DNA of 15,963 nt, taken from SIG575 sp045632485. GTDB taxonomy: Bacteria; Bacillota; Clostridia; Oscillospirales; Acutalibacteraceae. Below are positions 8,861 through 15,372 of this stretch, one piece after another (the stretch's first letter is position 1; each line of letters starts with the position of its first letter). The notes under the pieces are model-generated. The model was not told the DNA's origin, did no database searches, and saw only the letters and a program-made list of their open reading frames with translations. The position numbers and the translations under genes are program-made. The stretch is from assembly GCA_045632485.1 (NCBI GenBank), contig JAZQWT010000073.1:1-15963 (forward strand), written 5' to 3'.

Positions 8861-10396
8861 ATGGAGCTGAAGGTAAAAAAGGATTTGTTGCATATTTCAG
8901 AACTTATGTTTGAAAATACTGCTGAGCAATCTGTCGATGGTGATATAACATTACCTGATTATTGCCCGGATATAAAAAGAATTTTAAAATGTATTGTAAC
9001 GCCATGTATTGTTTCAGAGCAATGCGTAGGGGATAGGGTTACGATTGATGCAAACGCATTTGTTCAGGTTATTTATGTTGATGACAACAATAAAATTTTT
9101 TGTTATGACAAAACCTTTCCTTTTTCAAAAACTGTAGAAACAGGAAAAAACATTAATAATCCGGTTGCAGAAGTAAGAATGAAAACTGCCTATGCTAATA
9201 CACGCGCTGTGTCTCAGAGGAGAATTGATATTCATGCTTCTGTTGCAATTTCAATAAGTATTACAAGTAAAAAAGAATTTGAAGTTATATCTGAAGCTTC
9301 TGATTGTGGAATACAACTACTTAAAAACTTTAACTATGCATCTGATTATGTAGGTAAAGTAGTTAAAACGTTTACTCTGAATGAAATAATGGAAATAGGT
9401 AAATCAAAAAGTCCGGTGAAGCAAATAATTAGACAAAATGCAATACCTTCTCTTGATGAAGTTAAAGTAATCAATAATAAACTGTTGTTGAAAGGCGAAG
9501 TGAAAATTTTTCTTTTTTATTGCGCTGACAGTAACAATGGTAGCTATGAAATATATGAAAATAGTTTGCCGCTAAATCAGATTATTGAATTTGAAGGTAT
9601 TGATGAAAAAACGAAACAGGAAATAAGAATATATATTTCATCTTTTTCAGTTTTACCAAAATCAAATACTTCCGGTGAAAAAACACTTTTTGATGTAAAT
9701 ATACAAATCACTTCTTTGATAAAAGCAGTAAAAGATATTGATCAGACTTTTCCGACTGATTGTTACTCAACAGAATATAACGTTGAATACGAAAAAAAGC
9801 AGGCAACTTTTGAAACAATTTTTGACACTTCAGAAGAGCTTATAATGATAAAAAAGAATGAGGAATTTACAAACACAAACATTGGTAAAATATTAAATTT
9901 GTGGTGTGACGATGTCATAACAACATATGCTTGTTCAGGGGATGAATTGAAAATTATCGGTTCAACAACAGTTTCAATACTTGGTATGGATACAGATGAT
10001 CAGCCTTTCTATGCAGAAAGAATAATTTCTTTTGAAAAATCAAAAAACATTTCAGGTGGATGTAAAGATCTTATCTGTACCTCGGACGGAATTGTAAACG
10101 GTGTAAGTTTTATACTTACAGATAACAATCATATAGATTTACGCGTTGAAATCAGATTGAATAATATTATATCTAAGAGATGCACAGCAGAATTACTGAC
10201 TAACATTAACATTGATGAATCAAAAATTAAAGAGAAAAAATATTCTGCCTTAACAATATATTTCTGTGACGGTAGTGAGTCATTATGGAATATTGCGCGT
10301 AAATATAACACAACAATTGATGCGATAAAAACAGAAAATGATATAACCGAAAGCCGGATAAGAGAGAATTCAATGATACTGATTCCTTGTATGTGA
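8861..10396 (+). CDS. SipL-like spore coat morphogenesis protein (SPOCS/DUF3794 repeats plus LysM)
   Basis: The 511-residue protein has no signal peptide or membrane segment. The N-terminal block with LPDYCPDIKRILK (about 31-43) is the hallmark of DUF3794/SPOCS proteins. Related beta-rich repeats follow at roughly 175-270 and 335-430, and a LysM domain closes the protein (463-511: GSESLWNIARKYNTTIDAI...MILIPCM). This order is that of C. difficile SipL, which binds the coat ATPase SpoIVA through its LysM domain and anchors the spore coat to the outer forespore membrane. Because it is cytosolic, the LysM domain is expected to bind protein rather than wall. AAAGGAG lies 8 nt before the chosen ATG; the ATG at 8857 is out of frame. 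It is flanked by separate transcription units. It could be a paralogue rather than SipL itself. Confidence 0.82.
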   Translation: MELKVKKDLLHISELMFENTAEQSVDGDITLPDYCPDIKRILKCIVTPCIVSEQCVGDRVTIDANAFVQVIYVDDNNKIFCYDKTFPFSKTVETGKNINNPVAEVRMKTAYANTRAVSQRRIDIHASVAISISITSKKEFEVISEASDCGIQLLKNFNYASDYVGKVVKTFTLNEIMEIGKSKSPVKQIIRQNAIPSLDEVKVINNKLLLKGEVKIFLFYCADSNNGSYEIYENSLPLNQIIEFEGIDEKTKQEIRIYISSFSVLPKSNTSGEKTLFDVNIQITSLIKAVKDIDQTFPTDCYSTEYNVEYEKKQATFETIFDTSEELIMIKKNEEFTNTNIGKILNLWCDDVITTYACSGDELKIIGSTTVSILGMDTDDQPFYAERIISFEKSKNISGGCKDLICTSDGIVNGVSFILTDNNHIDLRVEIRLNNIISKRCTAELLTNINIDESKIKEKKYSALTIYFCDGSESLWNIARKYNTTIDAIKTENDITESRIRENSMILIPCM

Positions 10397-10423
10397 ATTC
10401 AATGTTAAAATTTGTCAAGTATA

Positions 10424-10452
10424 TTGACATTTTTAAGTGAATTTGATAAAAT
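10424..10452 (+). promoter_or_regulatory. Promoter of the riboswitch and P-type ATPase transcript
   Basis: A perfect -35 TTGACA (10424-10429), a 17-nt spacer and -10 TAAAAT (10447-10452) preceded by TGA (extended -10) predict transcription starting near 10458-10460. That is exactly where the riboswitch P1 helix begins. A small dyad TGTCAA-gtata-TTGACA (10413-10429) overlaps the -35 box. Confidence 0.8.
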
Positions 10453-10457
10453 TATAC

Positions 10458-10555
10458 TTGTTACAGGGGAGTAGCTTTGAAAATTCACTGTCAACAATCG
10501 TCGATTTTTTTCGGCTGGCAGTTGAACCTTGTTTAGGAAGCAAGACCTTTAACAG
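10458..10555 (+). ncRNA. yybP-ykoY (manganese-sensing) riboswitch aptamer
   Basis: The leader contains the conserved 5' block GGGGAGTAGC (10466-10475) and the 3' block GGAAGCAAGACC (10536-10547), with CGTCGA and GGCTGGCAG between them, in the order of the yybP-ykoY family. The P1 helix pairs 10458-10467 with 10546-10555 with one C/U mismatch. The 3' strand of P1 is also the 5' arm of the downstream terminator, so ligand-bound aptamer should block termination, giving an ON switch. This class is established as a Mn2+ sensor and commonly precedes Mn2+ exporters, including P-type ATPases such as Lactococcus YoaB. Identification is by motif and pairing, not by a covariance model. Confidence 0.87.
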
Positions 10556-10586
10556 AGTGTTAGTTCTCTGTTAAAGGTCTTTTTTT
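10543..10586 (+). terminator. Riboswitch-controlled intrinsic terminator
   Basis: AGACCTTTAACAGAG (10543-10557) pairs perfectly over 15 bp with 10566-10580 around an 8-nt loop and is followed by a run of T to 10586. It shares 10546-10555 with the aptamer P1 helix, so the two structures exclude each other. It lies about 60 nt before the ATPase start codon. Confidence 0.93.
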
Positions 10587-10648
10587 AATACCCTGATATA
10601 GTATGGTTATAATAAATCAGATTATAATTTTGAAAGGAAGGTAAAAAA

Positions 10649-13336
10649 ATGAAGTATTATCTTCAGGAAATCGCCGAAGTGTTTAAAAACATTTCATCTG
10701 GCGAAAACGGTCTTTCATCTCAGGATGCGGAGAAAAGACTTGCTGAAAATGGTAAAAACAAGTTAAAAGAGGGAAAAAAGAAAACAATTTTCCAGAGAAT
10801 TATTGAACAGCTCTCTGACCCGATGATTATTATTCTTATCATAGCTGCACTTGTTTCTGCTGTGACAGAATGGTTTGAATCAGGTTCATTCCACTTTGTT
10901 TTCCCCACTGATACTGTTATTATCCTTATTGTTGTTGTTATCAATACTGTTCTTGGTGTTATTCAGGAAAGTAAAGCTGAGGCAGCAATTGAAGCTTTGC
11001 AAGAAATGTCTGCTGCAACATCAAAAGTTCTTCGTGATGGCAAAATTGTGTCTGTAAGAAGTGAAGATCTTGTTGTTGGCGATGTTGTTCTTCTTGAAGC
11101 TGGTGATGCTGTGCCTGCTGATTGCCGTATTTTTGAATGTGCAAGCATGAAAATTGAAGAAGCTGCACTCACAGGTGAATCTGTTCCTGTTGGTAAACTT
11201 ATTGAAACACTTATCGGTGGCGAAAAAGGCGAAGTGCCTCTCGGCGATAGAAAAAATATGGCATACATGGGGTCAACTGTTGTTTACGGGCGTGGTAAAG
11301 CAGTAGTTGTTGCAACAGGTATGGAAACTGAGATGGGTAAAATTGCTGATGCTATTGCACAGGCTGAAGAAGGTCAGACTCCTCTTCAGATTAAACTTTC
11401 ACAGCTTTCCGGTATCCTTACAAAGCTTGTTCTTGGTATCTGTATATTCCTTTTTGCTTTTACAATGGTTACAGAATACATCGGCGGTGCTTTTGCGAAT
11501 GGTTTCCCCTTAAGCGTAGCACTCGATAGCTTTATGGTTGCTGTTTCTCTCGCTGTTGCTGCTATTCCTGAAGGTCTTGCAGCTGTTGTTACAATTGTTC
11601 TTTCAATTGGCGTTACAAATATGTCAAAGAAAAATGCAATTATCAGAAAACTTACTGCTGTTGAAACTCTTGGTTGTGCACAGATTATCTGTTCAGATAA
11701 AACCGGTACTCTTACACAGAATAAAATGACAGTTGTTGATCACTTTGGCGATAATGAAGAACTTCTTTCAAAAGCAATGGCTCTTTGCTGTGATGCTGAA
11801 ATCGATGAAAACGGCGATGTAATCGGTGAGCCTACAGAGGCAGCACTTGTAAACTACGCAAACAGCCTTGGCTATAATAAAAATGATCTTGTTAAATCTG
11901 CTCCCCGAATCGGTGAAGCTCCCTTTGATTCAGGGAGAAAGATGATGTCAACTGTTCATAATATCAATGGCGATATTATTCAGTACACTAAAGGTGCTCC
12001 TGATGTTATTCTCGGTAAATGTAAATTTGCTGAAGTTAATGGTGAAGTAGTTGAGTTCACAGCTGAACTTAAAGAAAAGGCACTTAAGGATAACAAACGC
12101 ATGGCTGATAAAGCACTTCGTGTTCTTGCCTGCTCGTACAGAAAATATGATTCAGCACCTGATTCATTTGAACCTGAAGCACTTGAAGAAGACCTCGTAT
12201 TTATCGGTCTTACAGGTATGATTGACCCTGCTCGTCCCGAAGTTAAAGATGCTATTGCTGAATGTCGTTCAGCGGGTATCACACCTATTATGATTACAGG
12301 TGACCATAAAGACACTGCAGTTGCTATTGCAATTCAACTTGGTATCATTGATGATGATACTGCTGCTATCACAGGTGCTCAGCTCGACGAAATCAGTGAT
12401 GAAGACTTTGCTGAAAGAGTTACAGAATTCAAAGTTTATGCGCGTGTTCAGCCCGAACACAAAACCAGAATAGTTAATGCATGGCGTGCTAAAGGCATGA
12501 TTACCGCCATGACAGGTGATGGTGTTAACGATGCTCCATCAATCAAGAGTGCTGACATTGGTGTTGGTATGGGTATTACAGGTACTGATGTTACAAAGAA
12601 TGTTGCTGACATGGTTCTTGCAGACGATAACTTTGCTACAATCGTTTCAGCAGTTTCAGAAGGCAGAAGAATTTACGACAATATCCGTAAAGCAATTCAG
12701 TTCCTTCTCGGTTCAAACCTTTCAGAAGTTCTTTCAATCTTTACTGCTACAGTTCTTAAATTTACAATCCTTAAGCCTGTACATCTTCTCTTCATCAACC
12801 TTGTAACAGACAGTATTCCTGCTCTTGCTCTTGGTCTTGAAAGACCCGAAAGAGATATTATGAACCGTAAACCCAGAAAATCAAACGAAGGTATCTTTGC
12901 GGGTGGTATGGGTATCGATGTATTCTATCAGGGTGCACTTGTTACAATTCTTACACTTGCTGCTTTCTTCATTGGTGAATTCCTTGAAACTGGACACTGG
13001 GTATTCTATAATGTACCTGAGTCAGGTGTCGGAATGACAATGGCGTTCCTTACAATGTCAATGTGTGAAATTTTCCACTCATTCAATATGCGTTCACAGC
13101 GTGGTTCAGTTATCAATATGGTATTCGGTCAGAAATCACACAATCTTGTGCTTTATGGTGCAATGGTTGCTTCACTTATTCTTACAACTGCAATTATTGA
13201 AATTGAACCTCTTGCAAGAGCATTTGAATTTACACATCTTGATGCTAAAGCTTACGGTATTTCAATCGGTCTTGCATTCCTTGTAATTCCCATTGTTGAA
13301 ATTATCAAAGCAATTCAGAGAAAACTTGCCAAATAA
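10649..13336 (+). CDS. P2-type cation-transporting ATPase (Ca2+ ATPase family; probable Mn2+ and/or Ca2+ exporter)
   Basis: This 895-residue membrane pump has the full P-type order: N-terminal cation ATPase domain, TGES (175-178), PEGL in TM4 (307-310), phosphorylated D350 in DKTGTLT, KGAPD in the nucleotide domain and TGDGVNDAP (622-630). About ten membrane segments are visible. Ion-site residues of the SERCA type are kept: E308 (TM4), N690 and E693 (TM5), N717, T720 and D721 (TM6) and E807 (TM8). That alone would suggest Ca2+ export. The yybP-ykoY riboswitch in front points instead, or additionally, to Mn2+ efflux; homologous streptococcal and lactococcal pumps with this leader act on Mn2+. 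AAGGAAGG lies 7 nt before the ATG. It appears monocistronic, with a strong terminator directly after it. Confidence 0.93.
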   Translation: MKYYLQEIAEVFKNISSGENGLSSQDAEKRLAENGKNKLKEGKKKTIFQRIIEQLSDPMIIILIIAALVSAVTEWFESGSFHFVFPTDTVIILIVVVINTVLGVIQESKAEAAIEALQEMSAATSKVLRDGKIVSVRSEDLVVGDVVLLEAGDAVPADCRIFECASMKIEEAALTGESVPVGKLIETLIGGEKGEVPLGDRKNMAYMGSTVVYGRGKAVVVATGMETEMGKIADAIAQAEEGQTPLQIKLSQLSGILTKLVLGICIFLFAFTMVTEYIGGAFANGFPLSVALDSFMVAVSLAVAAIPEGLAAVVTIVLSIGVTNMSKKNAIIRKLTAVETLGCAQIICSDKTGTLTQNKMTVVDHFGDNEELLSKAMALCCDAEIDENGDVIGEPTEAALVNYANSLGYNKNDLVKSAPRIGEAPFDSGRKMMSTVHNINGDIIQYTKGAPDVILGKCKFAEVNGEVVEFTAELKEKALKDNKRMADKALRVLACSYRKYDSAPDSFEPEALEEDLVFIGLTGMIDPARPEVKDAIAECRSAGITPIMITGDHKDTAVAIAIQLGIIDDDTAAITGAQLDEISDEDFAERVTEFKVYARVQPEHKTRIVNAWRAKGMITAMTGDGVNDAPSIKSADIGVGMGITGTDVTKNVADMVLADDNFATIVSAVSEGRRIYDNIRKAIQFLLGSNLSEVLSIFTATVLKFTILKPVHLLFINLVTDSIPALALGLERPERDIMNRKPRKSNEGIFAGGMGIDVFYQGALVTILTLAAFFIGEFLETGHWVFYNVPESGVGMTMAFLTMSMCEIFHSFNMRSQRGSVINMVFGQKSHNLVLYGAMVASLILTTAIIEIEPLARAFEFTHLDAKAYGISIGLAFLVIPIVEIIKAIQRKLAK

Positions 13337-13348
13337 TTATATTGTTTT

Positions 13349-13381
13349 AAAATCAGTCGGTGAAAGCCGACTGATTTTTTT
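13349..13381 (+). terminator. Rho-independent terminator of the P-type ATPase gene
   Basis: A perfect 12-bp stem, AAAATCAGTCGG (13349-13360) with CCGACTGATTTT (13367-13378), has loop TGAAAG and a T tail to 13381. The -35 box of the next gene begins only 2 nt further on, so the two transcription units are packed without spare sequence. Confidence 0.93.
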
Positions 13382-13382
13382 A

Positions 13383-13411
13383 TTGACATATCAACTGAAA
13401 GTTGATAAAAT
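13383..13411 (+). promoter_or_regulatory. Strong sigma-A promoter of the HTH-serine dehydratase gene
   Basis: A perfect -35 TTGACA (13383-13388), a 17-nt spacer and -10 TAAAAT (13406-13411) with a TG one base upstream (extended -10). The start point is expected near 13418, leaving a leader of about 30 nt that carries AAAGGG (13435-13440), 7 nt before the ATG at 13448. Confidence 0.85.
13389..13407. promoter_or_regulatory. Perfect 19-bp palindromic operator candidate
   Basis: TATCAACTGAAAGTTGATA consists of perfect 8-bp inverted arms around GAA. It fills the -35/-10 spacer and covers the first two bases of the -10 box, the classic position for a repressor. A further copy of the half-site, TATCAACT, lies at 13418-13425 near the expected transcription start, 29 bp downstream of the first. 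The protein encoded just downstream has an XRE-type HTH, so autoregulation is the simplest reading. Binding is inferred. Confidence 0.72.
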
Positions 13412-13447
13412 AATTCATATCAACTAATGTTAGCAAAGGGCAATTTT

Positions 13448-14893
13448 ATGGAAAAGTTAAACATAGGCGAAAAAATAAAAAAACATCGTGAGGCAGCAGG
13501 GATTACTCAGAGTGAGTTAGGTGTAAGACTTAATGTTTCTAACAGGGCAGTTTCGAAATGGGAAAATGGCGAATCATATCCAAGCATTGAACTCTTAAAA
13601 CCTATTTCTGAAATACTTAATATGAGCATAAAAGAATTGTTAAGTGACAAGCATGAACTTTTAAGAGACGATTTCTTTTATGAACCTTGCAGAAAAATGC
13701 TTTCTCTTAAAAATCTGTATACTGTCACGAGGGGGCCGTCAAGTTCGCATACTATCGGTCCTGAAAGAGCTGCAAAGCTCTTTAAAAGCCGTCACCCTGA
13801 GGCTGATAAATTCAAGGTGATTCTTTATGCATCTCTTGGTAAATTCGGAAGAGTTTACAGTGTTGACAGTTTAATAAGAAATGCATTTCTTCCCATAAGC
13901 ACTGAGGTTATTTTTGATATTGACACTGAAAATCTCCCGCACCCCAATACAATGAAATTTATTTCATTCAAAGACGGTGAAATTACTGACGAAAAGTATA
14001 TTATCAGTGTTGGTGGTGGTGCTGTAGAAGTTTACGGTGAAGATGCGTCAAAAGGGCAGCTGATTTACCCCCATAGCACTTTTTCTGAAATTTCTGATTA
14101 TTGCCGTGAAAACAGTTTAAGGTTATGGGAGTATGTTGAAGAAGTTGAAGGTAAAGAAATCTGGAATTATCTCAGCGATATTTGGAACGTAATGAAAAAA
14201 TCCGTCAAAGAGGGACTCGAAAGCACGGGTGTTCTTCTTGGTGGACTTGAAGTGCAGAGAAAAGCAAAATTTCTTTATCGTCAACGCTATATTGATGAAA
14301 GTCATGAAACACGTGAAAATAGACTTGTTTGTTCCTACGCTTTTGCAGTAAGTGAACAGAATTCTGCTTTTGCAAAAATCGTTACCGCACCAACATCCTG
14401 TTCTTCAGGTGTTATGCCTGCTGTTTTAAAATATGTCAGTGAAAAAAGGGGAATAGACGATGAGGATATTCTCCATGCAATTGCAACAGCAGGACTTATC
14501 GGTAACCTTATTAAAACTAATGCATCAATAAGCGGTGCCGTTTGCGGATGTCAGGCTGAAATCGGAACTGCTTGTGCAATGGCTTCAGCGGCTCTTGCTG
14601 AGCTTTATGGTTTAAGTATAGAACAAATTGAATATGCAGCTGAAATCGCAATAGAACACCTTTTAGGGCTTACATGTGACCCCATACGTGGTCTTGTTCA
14701 GATTCCTTGCATAGAAAGAAATGCTGTAGCTGCTATGAGGTCATTAAATGCAGTTAACCTTGCAAACTTTTTGAGCGATTCACGTAAAATTTCTCTTGAC
14801 CTTGTTATAAAAACAATGTACGAAACAGGCAGAGATATTTCACGCACATATAAAGAAACGTCTGAAGGCGGACTTGCTAAATTATATGATTAA
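13448..14893 (+). CDS. XRE-type HTH fused to a single-chain iron-sulfur L-serine dehydratase
   Basis: One uninterrupted 481-residue protein. Residues 4-63 form an XRE/Cro HTH (IGEKIKKHREAAGITQSELG, then SNRAVSKWENG as recognition region). From about 80 on it is a complete L-serine ammonia-lyase, which converts serine to pyruvate and ammonia: the beta domain starts at TRGPSSSHTIGPERAA, and the alpha domain has TAPTSCSSGVMPAVL, KTNASISGA, GCQAEIGTACAMASAA and GLTCDPIRGLVQIPCIERNA. The [4Fe-4S] ligands are predicted as C368, C410 and C421. The C terminus ends GGLAKLYD, without the near-terminal cysteine of E. coli SdaA. The start at 13448 is preferred because AAAGGG lies 7 nt upstream; the in-frame ATG at 13427 would lie about 9 nt from the expected transcript start. 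It appears monocistronic. The HTH probably regulates this gene, and serine is a plausible effector, but neither is shown here. Confidence 0.9.
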   Translation: MEKLNIGEKIKKHREAAGITQSELGVRLNVSNRAVSKWENGESYPSIELLKPISEILNMSIKELLSDKHELLRDDFFYEPCRKMLSLKNLYTVTRGPSSSHTIGPERAAKLFKSRHPEADKFKVILYASLGKFGRVYSVDSLIRNAFLPISTEVIFDIDTENLPHPNTMKFISFKDGEITDEKYIISVGGGAVEVYGEDASKGQLIYPHSTFSEISDYCRENSLRLWEYVEEVEGKEIWNYLSDIWNVMKKSVKEGLESTGVLLGGLEVQRKAKFLYRQRYIDESHETRENRLVCSYAFAVSEQNSAFAKIVTAPTSCSSGVMPAVLKYVSEKRGIDDEDILHAIATAGLIGNLIKTNASISGAVCGCQAEIGTACAMASAALAELYGLSIEQIEYAAEIAIEHLLGLTCDPIRGLVQIPCIERNAVAAMRSLNAVNLANFLSDSRKISLDLVIKTMYETGRDISRTYKETSEGGLAKLYD

Positions 14894-14900
14894 AGAATAA

Positions 14901-14926
14901 CCCACAGAAACTTTACTTTCTGTGGG
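14901..14926. terminator. Convergent hairpin between the serine dehydratase and DtxR-family genes
   Basis: CCCACAGAAA (14901-14910) and TTTCTGTGGG (14917-14926) make a perfect 10-bp stem with a 6-nt loop, between two converging genes. T-rich but interrupted sequence follows on both strands, so it probably serves as a bidirectional terminator of moderate strength. Confidence 0.75.
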
Positions 14927-14935
14927 CTGATTAAT

Positions 14936-15310
14936 TTATTTATTGAGTTTTTCAAGTTGAATTTTAAGTCTGGAAAGAGTTTCATCACTTATGTCATGTT
15001 CAATTTTACAGGCATCCTTCAATGCAGTTTCACGGCTTACACCAATTGCAATTAAAAGTTCTGCAATAACATTGTGTCTTTCATAAACTTTTTTTGCAAT
15101 ATCATACCCCTTATCTGTAAGATTAAGAAACCCTTTTTCTCCGACTGTTACATATCCGTTTTCACGTAAATGCTTCAGCATTACACTGACTGTAGGTTTT
15201 GAAAAACCAAGAGAATTGCATACATCTATTGCACGTGTTTCATTATTATTTTGTTTATTGAGTATAAGTATTGTTTCAAGGTAGTTTTCGCCTGATTCAA
15301 GAACTTTCAA
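14936..15310 (-). CDS. DtxR-family metal-dependent transcriptional regulator (iron-type ligand set)
   Basis: This 124-residue protein has the two-domain DtxR/MntR layout with no SH3-like third domain: a winged HTH (about 1-65; SGENYLETILIL, SKPTVSVMLKHLRENGYV, LTDKG) and a dimer/metal domain (VYERHNVIAELLIAIGV, ACKIEHDISDE). Compared with Bacillus MntR ligands (D8, E11, H77, E99, E102, H103) it has N9, E12, H79, C101, E104 and H105. The cysteine of the C-x-x-E-H motif is the DtxR/IdeR state, so iron sensing is more likely than manganese. The start codon is TTG: an in-frame TAA lies just upstream, the ATG ending at 15320 is out of frame, and AGGA lies 9 nt before the TTG. Targets are not visible in the window; a feoAB-type locus elsewhere would be typical. 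Confidence 0.88.
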   Translation of the reverse strand: MKVLESGENYLETILILNKQNNNETRAIDVCNSLGFSKPTVSVMLKHLRENGYVTVGEKGFLNLTDKGYDIAKKVYERHNVIAELLIAIGVSRETALKDACKIEHDISDETLSRLKIQLEKLNK

Positions 15311-15338
15311 AACACAACATCCTTAAATATTTTTTTAT

Positions 15339-15367
15339 ATAATATCACAATTAATATATTAAATCAA
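15339..15367 (-). promoter_or_regulatory. Probable promoter of the DtxR-family gene
   Basis: On the minus strand, TTGATT (15362-15367) is followed by a 17-nt spacer and TATTAT (15339-15344). The spacer contains the AT-only palindrome TTAATATATTAA (15351-15362), which may be chance in such AT-rich DNA. The upstream minus-strand gene ends at 15373 without a visible terminator, so read-through is also possible. Confidence 0.5.
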
Positions 15368-15372
15368 GTAAA

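Noticed and set aside
8857..8863. ATG at 8857 as start of the SipL-like gene
   Set aside because: It is out of frame with the conserved coding sequence; the ATG at 8861 has the better spacing from AAAGGAG.
10875..13286. Several leucine-, glutamine- or phenylalanine-rich frames inside the ATPase gene on both strands
   Set aside because: They are antisense or shifted readings of a highly biased coding sequence, with no ribosome sites and no recognisable protein features.
13427..13447. ATG at 13427 as the start of the HTH-serine dehydratase
   Set aside because: It lies about 9 nt from the predicted transcription start and has no ribosome site, while AAAGGG is correctly placed for the ATG at 13448.
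13427..14893. The HTH-enzyme join as a frameshift or assembly artefact
   Set aside because: The frame is continuous, the linker (about residues 60-85) is plausible, and there is one promoter and one ribosome site in front of the whole gene.
14936..15310. Naming the DtxR-family regulator MntR
   Set aside because: Ligand positions read N9 and C101 rather than the Asp and Glu of MntR; the C-x-x-E-H motif is closer to iron-sensing DtxR/IdeR.
15310..15320. ATG ending at 15320 on the minus strand as start of the DtxR-family gene
   Set aside because: It is in another frame and meets a stop after seven codons; the TTG at 15310 is the only start upstream of the conserved N terminus.
15351..15362. 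TTAATATATTAA palindrome as a DtxR-type operator
   Set aside because: It has only A and T, does not resemble known DtxR or MntR boxes, and is expected by chance in such AT-rich spacer DNA.
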